64,000 nucleotides of DNA, from assembly GCF_021531715.1 (NCBI RefSeq), contig NZ_JAFBIT010000001.1, positions 434,001 through 498,000 on the forward strand. Direction: 5' to 3'. The stretch is from Anaeromassilibacillus senegalensis. GTDB taxonomy: Bacteria > Bacillota > Clostridia > Oscillospirales > Acutalibacteraceae. Both the position numbers and the translations under genes were made by a program. Positions 18,971 to 27,532 of the stretch are shown here, piece after piece (within the stretch, counting starts at the first letter, position 1; each line of letters opens with the position of its first letter). The notes beneath the pieces are model-generated. The model did not search any database. It had not been told where the DNA came from and saw nothing but the letters and a program-made list of their open reading frames with translations.

Positions 18971-19756
18971 ATGGTTGGCGCGATTTTGGGCGATATAGCC
19001 GGATCACGGTTTGAATTCAGCAAGCCGAGCGGCTTTAACTACAAAACGGTGGAGCTGTTCGGCGCAGGCTGTGTCTATACGGACGATACGGTTCTGACGA
19101 TTGCGACCAAATATGCGATCCTGAACGACATCCCCTATGCGAAAGCGTACGGTAAATTCGGTCGGCAGTACCGGAGTGTGGGATACGGTACGATGTTCCA
19201 GAAATGGCTCGACGGACACAGCGAGACGGGCTACGGCAGCTTCGGAAACGGCGGCGCGATGCGCGTGAGCTATATTGCCCACCATTTCGATACGCTCGAG
19301 CGCGTCGAACAGGAGGCCAAGAAAAGCGCCATGTGCACGCACAACCACATGGAGGGCGTGAAAGCGGCGGTCGCGACAGCGGGGCTGATCTATCTGGCGC
19401 TGCAGGGCGAGCGGAAAAAGGCGCTCGCAAAATATTTCCACAAGGAATTTGAGTATGTGGTGCATAAGCCGCTCTGGGCGTATCGGCCCAGAGGGAAATT
19501 CGACGCCACGGCGGCAGGCACCATGCCGCTCGCCTTCCGATGTTTCCTCGATAGCGAGGATTGGGAAAGCTGCATCCGCAACGTATTCAGCGTAAAGTGC
19601 GATACGGACACCGTGGCCTGCATCGCGGGTGGTATCGCAGAAGCATATTATAGACGTACGGTGGAAAATGAGCAGGAGCTTTTGAAGCGGTATCTGATCA
19701 AGCCGAATAAGCTCGGAGAGTTTGACCGCTTCCTGTATGAGTGGGCCATCCGATAG
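18971..19756 (+). CDS. ADP-ribosylglycohydrolase family protein (DraG/ARH-like)
   Basis: 261 residues, all-helical ARH fold with two Mg2+. Metal and substrate motifs are complete: GDIAGSRFEF, YTDDT (metal ligands), SFGNGGAMR, CTHNHMEG, and DTDTVACIAGGIAEA near the C-terminus. The family removes ADP-ribose from proteins, nucleic acids or small molecules; this bacterial subgroup has few assigned substrates. Start ATG 18971 is supported by AAAAGGGG 8 bases upstream; the upstream in-frame ATG 18938 lies at the likely transcription start. It is followed after 29 bases by a DUF3841-like gene and then glpK, which suggests a three-gene unit. Confidence 0.88.
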   Translation: MVGAILGDIAGSRFEFSKPSGFNYKTVELFGAGCVYTDDTVLTIATKYAILNDIPYAKAYGKFGRQYRSVGYGTMFQKWLDGHSETGYGSFGNGGAMRVSYIAHHFDTLERVEQEAKKSAMCTHNHMEGVKAAVATAGLIYLALQGERKKALAKYFHKEFEYVVHKPLWAYRPRGKFDATAAGTMPLAFRCFLDSEDWESCIRNVFSVKCDTDTVACIAGGIAEAYYRRTVENEQELLKRYLIKPNKLGEFDRFLYEWAIR

Positions 19757-19785
19757 TAACAAGTTAAGAAAGGACGATCGTAACG

Positions 19786-20304
19786 ATGATTATCGACACA
19801 TACCAGTCCAGCGCGGTCATGAGAATCCTGCAGAGCGGGAAGGTGTATCGGGCAAAACCGAGTATTTCGTTCAAAAGGGAGTACGCCGCGCTGATCGATA
19901 TGCTGGATCTGCATTGCGACTGCCCGATTTTCGGCGTGGTGAAAGGAAGAAAACAGAATACGGGGGGACGCGTTTCCGGCGCGGTACGCATCCGGCTCAA
20001 TGTACCGCACGAATATGTGAAGCTGACGGAATACACGGTTTGGGCGGACTTCCTCGATAATTTCAAATATACGAGCCCAAAGAATTATGCGACGATTCTC
20101 GCGGGAACGGATGAGGTCAGTTCTTCGGCGCATGCACGCGTTGTGGCGGATTTAAAGAACCAGCGCCCGCTGAGCAAGTACAAGGTACCGCAGGCGATTC
20201 TGGAATACATCGACCCCCAATGGGTGGTGCGGTATAAGATTATCCACAACACCCGGGAACAGGAGGACTGGAAGGAAAACTTCCTGAACCGCTTCAGACG
20301 GTAG
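19786..20304 (+). CDS. DUF3841-like protein of unknown function
   Basis: 172 residues. The pattern TYQSSAVMRILQSGKVYRA at the start, a central FKREYAALIDML, then RIRLNVPHEYVKLTEYTVWA and a late QAILEYIDPQWVV fits my recollection of DUF3841 proteins, which end in a Q-A-x(n)-I-x(n)-W-V-V element. No enzyme activity is established for that family as far as I know. There is no signal peptide or membrane segment. GAAAGGACG precedes ATG 19786. Sitting between an ADP-ribosylglycohydrolase and glpK, it may be functionally tied to the hydrolase; this is inference from proximity. Family match is from memory and not verified. Confidence 0.6.
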   Translation: MIIDTYQSSAVMRILQSGKVYRAKPSISFKREYAALIDMLDLHCDCPIFGVVKGRKQNTGGRVSGAVRIRLNVPHEYVKLTEYTVWADFLDNFKYTSPKNYATILAGTDEVSSSAHARVVADLKNQRPLSKYKVPQAILEYIDPQWVVRYKIIHNTREQEDWKENFLNRFRR

Positions 20305-20329
20305 ATTTTGATAAGGAGTTGTGGTTGAA

Positions 20330-21832
20330 ATGAAAATTGGCAAGTACATCCTTTCCCTCGACCAGGGAACGACCAGCTCGCGCGCTGTGCTGTTCGACGC
20401 GCTGGGCGGCGTGGCCGGTATGGGTCAGCGGGAATTCACGCAGATTTATCCGCGCCCGGGCTTTGTCGAGCACGACGCGGTGGAAATCCTGCAAACGCAG
20501 CTTTACGCGATGCGGCAGGCCGTGCATGAGGCGGGCATCACCGCCGAGGATATCGCGGCGATCAGCATCACGAACCAGCGCGAAACGACCGTTGCGTGGG
20601 ACAGCGTGACCGGTATTCCGGTCTGCAACGCGATCGTTTGGCAGTGCCGCCGCACCGCGCCGATCTGCGAATGGCTAAAGGCGGAGGGCCTCGAGGACTA
20701 CATCCACGAGACGACGGGCCTCATCATCGACCCGTATTTCTCCGGCACCAAAATGAAGTGGATCCTCGACAACGTGCCGCGCGCGAGAGAACTCGCAGAG
20801 CAGCACCGCCTGCGCTTCGGCACGATCGACACATGGCTCGTCTATTCGCTCACTGAGGGCAAAAGCTATGTAACCGACGTCTCAAACGCCTCGCGCACGA
20901 TGCTTTTCGACATCCGAAAGCTCGATTGGGATGAAAAAATGCTTGACGTTCTCGGCGTCCCACGCGACGCGCTTCCGCAGGTGGTGGAATCCTCCGGCGT
21001 GGTCGGCATGTGCGCGGATTCCGTTTTCGGGCGCGAAATTCCGATTGCCGGCATCGCGGGCGATCAGCATGCGGCGCTGTTCGGCCAGTGCTGTTTTGAG
21101 CGCGGTATGGCGAAGAATACATACGGCACGGGCTGCTTTATCCTGATGAATACAGGGGAGAAACCGGTATTTTCCGATCAGGGCCTGATCACGACCGTCG
21201 GCTGGAAGATCGGCGGCAAGGTTACATACGCGCTTGAGGGCAGCGCGTTCAACGCGGGCTCCGCGATCAAATGGCTGCGCGACGAGCTGCACCTCATCCA
21301 GAATCCGCAGGAGGCCGATCTGCTCGCCGAGACGGTTCCGGATACGGGCGGCGCGGTATTTGTGCCCGCGTTTACGGGTCTTGGCGCGCCGTATTGGGAT
21401 ATGTATGCGCGCGGTGCGCTGCTCGGTGTCACACGCGGCACTTCGAAAGCGCATCTCTGCCGTGCGGTGCTCGAGAGCATTGCCTATGAGAGTCTCGATC
21501 TTTTTGAAGCGATGGAAGCGGGCAGCGGCACGAAAATTTCCGAGCTGCGCGTGGATGGCGGTGCTTCGAGAAGCCGCTTTTTGATGCAGTACCAGTCGGA
21601 CATCCTGCACTGCACGGTGCGGCAGCCGGTCTGTCTGGAAACGACGGCGCTCGGCTCCGCGATGCTGGCAGGCCTTGCGGTCGGCGTTTGGGATTCGCTT
21701 GACGAGCTTTCCACGATCTGGAAGCTCGGGCACGAGTATCAGCCGCAGATTGAGCCCGGCGCGGCGGCGCCCGCCGTGAAGCGCTGGCGCAAAGCCGTGG
21801 AGCGCAGTATGCACTGGGATACAGAGGATTGA
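20330..21832 (+). CDS. glpK: Glycerol kinase
   Basis: Phosphorylates glycerol to sn-glycerol 3-phosphate with ATP. 500 residues, normal length. FGGY family features: SLDQGTTSSRA phosphate loop at the N-terminus, TNQRETT, WQCRRT with the substrate Arg, TYGTGCFILMNTG, and RVDGGASRS in the second domain. ATG 20330 is preferred to GTG 20321 because AAGGAG (20313-20318) would otherwise be only 2 bases away. No glpF or glpD neighbour is present, so glycerol uptake must be encoded elsewhere or be diffusive. Ends in a strong terminator. Confidence 0.96.
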   Translation: MKIGKYILSLDQGTTSSRAVLFDALGGVAGMGQREFTQIYPRPGFVEHDAVEILQTQLYAMRQAVHEAGITAEDIAAISITNQRETTVAWDSVTGIPVCNAIVWQCRRTAPICEWLKAEGLEDYIHETTGLIIDPYFSGTKMKWILDNVPRARELAEQHRLRFGTIDTWLVYSLTEGKSYVTDVSNASRTMLFDIRKLDWDEKMLDVLGVPRDALPQVVESSGVVGMCADSVFGREIPIAGIAGDQHAALFGQCCFERGMAKNTYGTGCFILMNTGEKPVFSDQGLITTVGWKIGGKVTYALEGSAFNAGSAIKWLRDELHLIQNPQEADLLAETVPDTGGAVFVPAFTGLGAPYWDMYARGALLGVTRGTSKAHLCRAVLESIAYESLDLFEAMEAGSGTKISELRVDGGASRSRFLMQYQSDILHCTVRQPVCLETTALGSAMLAGLAVGVWDSLDELSTIWKLGHEYQPQIEPGAAAPAVKRWRKAVERSMHWDTED

Positions 21833-21838
21833 TTTTGA

Positions 21839-21872
21839 GCCGTGCCGTCCGTTTGGGCGGCGCGGCTTTTTA
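21839..21872 (+). terminator. Terminator after glpK
   Basis: GCCGTGCCGTCC (21839-21850) pairs imperfectly with GGGCGGCGCGGC (21855-21866), followed by TTTTT. Confidence 0.8.
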
Positions 21873-21884
21873 CGCGAATAACGG

Positions 21885-21913
21885 TTGACAAGCATATGAG
21901 TATGTGATAATAT
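21885..21913 (+). promoter_or_regulatory. Promoter of hisH-hisF
   Basis: TTGACA (21885-21890), 17-bp spacer, TAATAT (21908-21913); GATAAT two bases earlier is an alternative -10. Confidence 0.7.
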
Positions 21914-21952
21914 AGCAGCATGATAAATCGAAACAGTAAAGGAGGCGGTCGG

Positions 21953-22579
21953 ATGATCGCAATTATCGATTACGGCGCGGGCAATATCCGCAGTGTGGAG
22001 AAAGCGCTCATGCATATCGGCTGCAAAGTGCAGGTGACGCGCGATCCGGCCGTCCTGCTTCAGGCGGACGCGGCGGTGCTGCCGGGCGTCGGCTCGTTCG
22101 GAGACGCGATGCATGAGCTGCGCGCGCGCGGGTTGGAGGAGCCCATCCGCACGTTTGTCGCTATGGGCAAGCCGTTCCTCGGCATTTGTCTCGGCCTGCA
22201 GATTCTCTTTGAGAGCAGCGAGGAATCGCCGGGCGTCAAGGGACTCGGTCTGCTGCGCGGCAAGATCGTCCGCATCCCGGCGGGCGAGGGACTGAAGATC
22301 CCGCACATGGGCTGGAATTCGCTCGAGATCGAAAAAACCGGCGGCTTGTTTCAGGGCATCCCCGCCGAGCCGTATGTCTACTTTGTCCACTCCTACTACC
22401 TCAAGGCGGAGGAGGACGTCGTCACTGCCACGGCGCAGTACGGTGTGACGATCCATGCGGCGGTGCAGAAGGGGAATCTGCTCGCGTGCCAATTCCACCC
22501 GGAAAAGAGCGGCGCGCTCGGCATCGCGCTGCTGCGCAATTTTGCCGCGATGGCCGCAGAGAAGGGAGGAAAAGCCTGA
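21953..22579 (+). CDS. hisH: Imidazole glycerol phosphate synthase subunit HisH
   Basis: Glutaminase subunit that feeds ammonia to HisF in histidine synthesis. 208 residues. The class I amidotransferase triad is visible: Cys in GICLGLQ and His/Glu in FHPEKS, with [11 protein letters not shown] at the start. Start ATG 21953 has GGAGG 7 bases upstream; an upstream in-frame ATG at 21920 lies near the transcription start. The stop overlaps the hisF ATG as TGATG, so the two subunits are coupled. No other his gene is near. Confidence 0.95.
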   Translation: MIAIIDYGAGNIRSVEKALMHIGCKVQVTRDPAVLLQADAAVLPGVGSFGDAMHELRARGLEEPIRTFVAMGKPFLGICLGLQILFESSEESPGVKGLGLLRGKIVRIPAGEGLKIPHMGWNSLEIEKTGGLFQGIPAEPYVYFVHSYYLKAEEDVVTATAQYGVTIHAAVQKGNLLACQFHPEKSGALGIALLRNFAAMAAEKGGKA

Positions 22580-23343
22580 TGTACGCCAAACGCATCATTC
22601 CGTGTCTCGATCTGAAAAACGGGCGCGTCGTCAAGGGGACGAATTTTGTCAATCTCCGCGATGCGGGCGATCCCGTAGAGGCGGCGATCGAATACGACCG
22701 CCAGTGCGCGGACGAGCTCGTTCTGCTCGATATCACCGCGTCGTCTGACGCGCGCAACATCATGATCGATATTGTGTCGCGCGTCGCGAACAGCATTTTT
22801 ATCCCGTTCACGGTCGGCGGCGGCATCCGCACGGTGGACGATTTCACGGCGATTCTGCGCGCCGGTGCGGACAAGGTGTCTGTCAACTCGGCGGCGCTCA
22901 AAAACCCGCGGATTATCGAGGAGGCTGCGTATAAGTTCGGCAGCCAGTGCGTCGTTGTGGCGATGGACGCCAAGCGCCGTCCGACGGGCGGCTGGACGCT
23001 GTATCTGAACGGCGGCCGCGTGGATACCGGTATTGACGCGCTCGAATGGGCGCAGCGCGCCGAGAAGCTCGGCGCGGGCGAGATTCTTTTGACCAGCATG
23101 GACTGCGACGGCACGAAGGCGGGGTATGATCTGGAGCTGACGCGCGCCGTGTCGGAAGCGGTCGGCATTCCCGTCATCGCCTCGGGCGGCGCGGGCAGGC
23201 TCGAGCATTTCGCAGATGCGTTCACGAAGGGCAAGGCCGACGCGGTGCTTGCAGCCTCGCTGTTCCATTTTCGGGAGATCGCGATTCCCGACCTCAAGGA
23301 ATACCTCGCCGTACAGGGCATCCCCGTGCGCAGGACAAAATAA
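22579..23343 (+). CDS. hisF: Imidazole glycerol phosphate synthase cyclase subunit HisF
   Basis: Cyclase subunit that makes imidazole glycerol phosphate and AICAR from PRFAR and ammonia. 254 residues, a full (beta/alpha)8 barrel. The catalytic Asp residues are in [10 protein letters not shown] (Asp 11) and SMDCDG (the Asp 130 equivalent). Phosphate sites GGGIR and SGGAG are present. The ATG at 22579 overlaps the hisH stop. A clear terminator follows, so hisHF form a two-gene unit separate from the rest of the his pathway. Confidence 0.95.
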   Translation: MYAKRIIPCLDLKNGRVVKGTNFVNLRDAGDPVEAAIEYDRQCADELVLLDITASSDARNIMIDIVSRVANSIFIPFTVGGGIRTVDDFTAILRAGADKVSVNSAALKNPRIIEEAAYKFGSQCVVVAMDAKRRPTGGWTLYLNGGRVDTGIDALEWAQRAEKLGAGEILLTSMDCDGTKAGYDLELTRAVSEAVGIPVIASGGAGRLEHFADAFTKGKADAVLAASLFHFREIAIPDLKEYLAVQGIPVRRTK

Positions 23344-23367
23344 ACCGAATCCGTCATGAACGAAAAG

Positions 23368-23402
23368 TGCCTTTGCATATCTTTTTGCAAAGGCATTTTA
23401 GT
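23368..23402 (+). terminator. Terminator after hisF
   Basis: TGCCTTTGCA (23368-23377) pairs with TGCAAAGGCA (23386-23395), followed by TTTTAGTTT. Confidence 0.85.
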
Positions 23403-23425
23403 TTCTTGAAAGGATGGCAGCGTTT

Positions 23426-24607
23426 ATGCGAATTCGGATCGGAAAAGGGAAAAGGGTGCTGTCTCTGCTGCTTGCCGCGGCGCTGTTTTTCGGGCTGCTC
23501 TGCCCGCTCACGCCGCAGGCTGCGGCGGAGACGCTCGATCTGCCGGTGCCGGCGGCTGTGCTGATGGAGTTCTCGACCGGCAAGGTGCTCTATGAAAAGA
23601 GTGCGCACGAAAAGCGGCCCTGCGCGTCGATCACAAAGGTCATGACGCTCCTGCTCGTCTTTGAGGCGATCGACAGCGGTGTGCTGCACTACGACGACGT
23701 GCTGACGGCTTCCGCGCACGCGGCAGGCATGGGCGGCTCCGACATTTGGCTCAAGGAGGGCGAACAGATGACGGTCGACGACCTCATCAAGGCGTGCGTC
23801 GTGATGAGCGCGAACGACGCGGCGGTGGTGCTTGCCGAAGCCGTCGCAGGCACGGAGGAATCGTTTGTCGCACGCATGAATGCGCGCGCGGCGGAGCTTG
23901 GCATGGCGGACACGACCTTCAAAAACTGCAACGGTCTCGACGAAGACGGTCATCTGACAAGCGCATACGATGTGGCGGTGATGAGCCGCGCTTTGATGGA
24001 GCATGAGAAAATCTTTGACTATACGCTGATCTGGATCGATTATGTGCGCGGCGGACAGACGCAGCTTGTCAACACGAATAAGCTCGTCCGCTCGTACAAC
24101 GGCATCAAGGGCCTCAAGACCGGCACGACGAGCGCGGCGGGCAGCTGCATCTCCGCGGCGGCGGAGCGAAACGGCATGACGCTGATCGGCGTGGTGCTCG
24201 GCGCGGAAAACACGAAGGACCGCTTCTCCGCGGCGTCCTCTCTGCTCGATTACGGCTTTGCAAACTGGAAAATAACGGTGCCTGAAGCACCTGCGCTGCC
24301 CGATCTGCCGGTGACAGGCGGCATGACGGATACAGTCCACCTGGAGGCGGCCGCGCCGCAGGGGGTACTCACCGCCGTTTCGGAGCAGGGTACGCTCGAA
24401 ATCGCGCCCGAGCTGCCGGAGAGCGTCGAAGCGCCGGTGGAAAAGGGCCAGCAGGTCGGCGTTGTCCGCGTCTCCATGAACGGAGAGACGGTGGAGGAGA
24501 TCCCGGTCACGGCTGCGGAAAGCGCCGAAGCGATCACATTCGGCTCGGCGATGCGTTATTTACTCGAGTGGTTTTTTCTTGGCGCGGAAACGCAGTCCGG
24601 AGGATAA
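23426..24607 (+). CDS. D-alanyl-D-alanine carboxypeptidase (DacF/PBP5-like)
   Basis: Low-molecular-weight penicillin-binding protein that trims the terminal D-Ala from peptidoglycan stem peptides. 393 residues with a signal peptide (MRIRIGKGKRVLSLLLAAA, cleavage likely near AAAETL). The serine-peptidase motifs are SITK (Ser 68), SAN (Ser 128) and KTG (Lys 231). A C-terminal beta-rich domain and a final amphipathic/hydrophobic stretch match the S11 family. ATG 23426 is chosen because GAAAGGA then has usable spacing; ATG 23414 abuts the ribosome site. The S11 family has several paralogues, so DacF versus DacA is not fixed. Confidence 0.9.
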   Translation: MRIRIGKGKRVLSLLLAAALFFGLLCPLTPQAAAETLDLPVPAAVLMEFSTGKVLYEKSAHEKRPCASITKVMTLLLVFEAIDSGVLHYDDVLTASAHAAGMGGSDIWLKEGEQMTVDDLIKACVVMSANDAAVVLAEAVAGTEESFVARMNARAAELGMADTTFKNCNGLDEDGHLTSAYDVAVMSRALMEHEKIFDYTLIWIDYVRGGQTQLVNTNKLVRSYNGIKGLKTGTTSAAGSCISAAAERNGMTLIGVVLGAENTKDRFSAASSLLDYGFANWKITVPEAPALPDLPVTGGMTDTVHLEAAAPQGVLTAVSEQGTLEIAPELPESVEAPVEKGQQVGVVRVSMNGETVEEIPVTAAESAEAITFGSAMRYLLEWFFLGAETQSGG

Positions 24608-24639
24608 AATTAACTTTTCGTGAAAATATAGTTCTAGTC

Positions 24640-24668
24640 TTGCAAATTGCGCCGAATTATTGTATTAT
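24640..24668 (+). promoter_or_regulatory. Promoter of pgi
   Basis: TTGCAA (24640-24645), 17-bp spacer, TATTAT (24663-24668). Confidence 0.65.
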
Positions 24669-24730
24669 AAAAGCGAGAAAAGATTTGACTTATGAATGCT
24701 TATAAGTGAAATAAACAGGAGGCAACGAAA

Positions 24731-26071
24731 ATGTCATTAAAGTTGGACTGCGGATATCTGAAAGGGTTTATCAGTGACCACGAGTATTCTGCAATTGCTT
24801 CTCAGGTGCAGAGTGCGCATGCGCTTCTGGAATCCGGAGAAGGTCCCGGCAATGATTTTCTTGGCTGGGTAACACTTCCGACCACCTATGATAAGGAAGA
24901 ATTTGCGCGAATTAAAGCGGCTGCGGAGCGCATCAAGAAGAATACGGACGTCTTTGTCGTCATCGGCATCGGCGGTTCTTACCTCGGCGCGCGCGCGGCG
25001 ATTGAATTTCTCAAGAGCGAAAACTATAACGCGCTGAAAAAGGATACCCCGGATATCTATTTCACGGGCAACAGCATTTCCTCAACCGCGCTCGCAGAGC
25101 TTGTTGAGATCTGCGAAGGACGCGACGTTTCCATCAATATGATCTCGAAATCCGGCACGACAACCGAGCCGGCGATCGCTTTCCGCGTATTCCGTGAGAT
25201 CCTTGAGAAGAAGTACGGCAAGGAAGAAGCCAAGAAGAGAATTTTCTGCACGACCGATAAGGCGCGCGGCACGCTGAAGCATCTGGCGGACGAAGAGGGC
25301 TATGAGACCTTCGTCGTTCCGGATGATGTCGGCGGCCGTTATTCGGTGCTCACAGCGGTCGGCCTGCTGCCCATCGCCGTTGCCGGCGCGGATATTGATG
25401 CGCTGATGGCCGGTGCGAGAAAGGCACAGGAGGCATACAGCAATCCGAATCTTGAGGAGAACGACTGCTATAAGTATGCGGCGATCCGCAATATCCTCTA
25501 TAACAAGGGCAAGACCACAGAAGTTATGGTCAGCTATGAGCCTTCCTACACGCTCATGAACGAGTGGTGGAAGCAGCTCTACGGCGAGAGCGAGGGCAAG
25601 GACGGCAAGGGCCTGTTCCCGGCATCCGTCGTATTCTCCACAGACCTGCACTCGATGGGTCAGTATATCCAGGACGGCAGACGCAACCTCTTTGAGACGG
25701 TCGTGCTGTTTGAGAAGCCGAAGCGCGAGATCGTGATCGGCAACGATCCGGAGAACGTGGACGGCCTCAACTTCCTCGAGGGCAGAAGCATGGCGTATAT
25801 CAACCGCAAGGCGTTTGAGGGCACCGTGCTCGCGCATAACGACGGCGGCGTGCCGAACGTCGTGCTCAGCGCGCCGGATTTCTCCGAGGATACGCTCGGC
25901 CAGATCATCTACTTCTTCGAGAAAGCCTGCGCGATCTCCGGCTATATGCTCGGCGTGAATCCGTTCAACCAGCCCGGCGTGGAGAGCTACAAAAAGAACA
26001 TGTTCGCTCTGCTCGGCAAGCCTGGCTACGAGGGCGCGAAGGAAGCGCTCGAGGCAAGACTTTCCAAATAA
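24731..26071 (+). CDS. pgi: Glucose-6-phosphate isomerase
   Basis: Interconverts glucose 6-phosphate and fructose 6-phosphate. 446 residues, the shorter Firmicute form. SIS-fold signatures: [22 protein letters not shown] and the C-terminal catalytic Lys region [27 protein letters not shown] precedes ATG 24731. Codon use here and in the next few genes is a little less GC-biased, as expected for a highly expressed glycolytic gene. It has its own promoter and may continue into the small P-loop gene 51 bases on. Confidence 0.96.
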   Translation: MSLKLDCGYLKGFISDHEYSAIASQVQSAHALLESGEGPGNDFLGWVTLPTTYDKEEFARIKAAAERIKKNTDVFVVIGIGGSYLGARAAIEFLKSENYNALKKDTPDIYFTGNSISSTALAELVEICEGRDVSINMISKSGTTTEPAIAFRVFREILEKKYGKEEAKKRIFCTTDKARGTLKHLADEEGYETFVVPDDVGGRYSVLTAVGLLPIAVAGADIDALMAGARKAQEAYSNPNLEENDCYKYAAIRNILYNKGKTTEVMVSYEPSYTLMNEWWKQLYGESEGKDGKGLFPASVVFSTDLHSMGQYIQDGRRNLFETVVLFEKPKREIVIGNDPENVDGLNFLEGRSMAYINRKAFEGTVLAHNDGGVPNVVLSAPDFSEDTLGQIIYFFEKACAISGYMLGVNPFNQPGVESYKKNMFALLGKPGYEGAKEALEARLSK

Positions 26072-26122
26072 TTTAGGCGTAAATCCGTTTATGCGGAATA
26101 AAATATTCAGGAGGACTTCATT

Positions 26123-26536
26123 ATGATCACTCTCTTAATTGGTAAAAAAGGCTCCGGCAAGACCAAGAAGCTCATCGAGCTTGCAAACGAGGCTGTCAAG
26201 AACTCGAACGGCAATGTCGTTGTTATTGAAAAGGGCCTGAAGCTTACATATGATATTTCCCATAAAGCCCGTCTCGTCGATTCCGATGCGTACGGCATTT
26301 CCGGTCTGGACGCACTCGTCGGCTTCGTCAGCGGCATCTGCGCGGCAAACTATGACGTGACGGATATCTTCGTCGATTCCACGCTGAAGATCACCGGCAA
26401 TGGTGTTGCCGATGTCGAAACGCTCACCGCGAAGCTCAAGGCGCTGAGCGAGTCCTCCAGTGCGAACATCTATCTGCTTGTTTCCGCTGCGGCGGAGGAG
26501 CTGCCGGAATCCGTTCTGGAGTACGTCAGCAAGTAA
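26123..26536 (+). CDS. Small P-loop NTPase-like protein, function unknown
   Basis: 137 residues. It begins at once with a Walker A motif, LIGKKGSGKTKK, followed by a compact alpha/beta domain; FVDSTLKI could supply a Walker B-type Asp and IYLLVSAAAEELP a later strand. At this size it is a minimal P-loop domain without accessory modules. Homologues in Clostridia near the DUF177-rpmF genes are recalled, sometimes labelled as PilT-like, but nothing here supports a pilus role. CAGGAGGAC precedes ATG 26123. It may be transcribed with pgi and ends in a strong terminator. Confidence 0.75.
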   Translation: MITLLIGKKGSGKTKKLIELANEAVKNSNGNVVVIEKGLKLTYDISHKARLVDSDAYGISGLDALVGFVSGICAANYDVTDIFVDSTLKITGNGVADVETLTAKLKALSESSSANIYLLVSAAAEELPESVLEYVSK

Positions 26537-26564
26537 TACAGGCTGCATTTTAGCTGAAAAAACG

Positions 26565-26601
26565 GCGCTTCGGCGGTGAAAACCCGCCGAACGCTTTTTT
26601 T
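26565..26601 (+). terminator. Terminator after the small P-loop gene
   Basis: GCGCTTCGGCGG (from 26565) pairs with CCGCCGAACGC (26584-26594), followed by TTTTTTT. Confidence 0.85.
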
Positions 26602-26634
26602 CGCAGTATGACGCCGTATTTTTCAAACTTTTCC

Positions 26635-26663
26635 TTGACAAAACTCCGTCTGGTATTTATAAT
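26635..26663 (+). promoter_or_regulatory. Promoter of DUF177-rpmF
   Basis: Consensus TTGACA (26635-26640), 17-bp spacer, consensus TATAAT (26658-26663). It fixes the DUF177 start downstream of 26670. Confidence 0.9.
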
Positions 26664-26688
26664 ATATCAGTACGGTATGAGGATAACT

Positions 26689-27186
26689 ATGCTTATCGAT
26701 TTGAAAAAATATTTCTCGGGAGAGGATATTTCACAGCGGATCGATTACACGATTGACCTCTCTGAGGTCGAGATGGACGGTTATAAGCCGTTTGTTTCGC
26801 CGGTGCAGGTCAAGGGCGAGATCAGAGCCTTTGCGTCCAGCGCGGAGCTTGAGGTTGACGTCCGTTATTCGTATTCGATGCCGTGCAACAGGTGCCTGAC
26901 GGAAACCAGAAAAGAGCTTGCGCACAGCATTTCTCACGTGCTTGTAAACAAGCTGAATGATGAGGAGGACTTTGACAACTATATTGTTGTCGAAGGCGAG
27001 AAGCTCGATTTGGACGAGCTGATCTATTCGGATATCATTCTTCTGACGCCGTCCAAGTATCTTTGCAGAGAAGACTGCAAGGGGCTTTGCCCGACCTGCG
27101 GTCAGAATCTGAACGAAGGCGACTGCGCCTGCAAAAAGCAGCAGACAGATCCCCGTCTGGAGGCTCTGCGGCAGCTGCTGAACTGA
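26689..27186 (+). CDS. DUF177 family protein (YceD-like)
   Basis: 165 residues. DUF177/YceD proteins are found directly upstream of rpmF across bacteria, and plant homologues are linked to 23S rRNA processing; a ribosome-assembly role is the usual inference. Four or more cysteines occur in two groups, MPCNRC in the middle and CREDCKGLCPTC near the end, suggesting a zinc site. Start ATG 26689 is set by the promoter at 26635-26663 and GAGGATA just ahead; the frame is open further up but that part would not be transcribed. rpmF follows after 45 bases. Confidence 0.88.
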   Translation: MLIDLKKYFSGEDISQRIDYTIDLSEVEMDGYKPFVSPVQVKGEIRAFASSAELEVDVRYSYSMPCNRCLTETRKELAHSISHVLVNKLNDEEDFDNYIVVEGEKLDLDELIYSDIILLTPSKYLCREDCKGLCPTCGQNLNEGDCACKKQQTDPRLEALRQLLN

Positions 27187-27231
27187 TTCCAGATAACCAA
27201 AGTTTTAGTTTAATATAAGGAGGTGCTGACG

Positions 27232-27414
27232 ATGGCGGTACCCAAGAGAAAAGTGTCCAGTGCCAGACAGAATAAGAGACGTTCCAACGTGTGGAAGCTT
27301 AACGCTCCTGCCCTTATGAAATGCCCGCAGTGCGGAGAGTATAAGACACCTCACAGGGTTTGCGGTAACTGCGGTTACTACAACGGCAGAGAAGTTGTTA
27401 AAAAGGAAGCATAA
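27232..27414 (+). CDS. rpmF: 50S ribosomal protein L32
   Basis: 60 residues, [19 protein letters not shown] being the standard L32 N-terminus. The zinc ribbon Cys are at 31, 34, 44 and 47 (CPQC and CGNC), so this is the zinc-containing C+ form rather than the zinc-free paralogue. AAGGAGGTGCTGACG gives a near-perfect ribosome site before ATG 27232. It follows the DUF177 gene as in most bacteria and ends in a strong terminator. Confidence 0.97.
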   Translation: MAVPKRKVSSARQNKRRSNVWKLNAPALMKCPQCGEYKTPHRVCGNCGYYNGREVVKKEA

Positions 27415-27440
27415 TTTTGCCTGAAACAATATTGTGCAAG

Positions 27441-27480
27441 ATAGAGAAGGGGCAGATTTTGCTCCTTCTCTATTGTTTTT
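27441..27480 (+). terminator. Terminator after rpmF
   Basis: Perfect 10-bp arms ATAGAGAAGG (27441-27450) and CCTTCTCTAT (27463-27472), then TGTTTTT. Confidence 0.88.
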
Positions 27481-27532
27481 TGTTCGAAAAGCGTACAGAC
27501 TTACAGATAGGAAAGCGGAAAGGAGACGGAAT

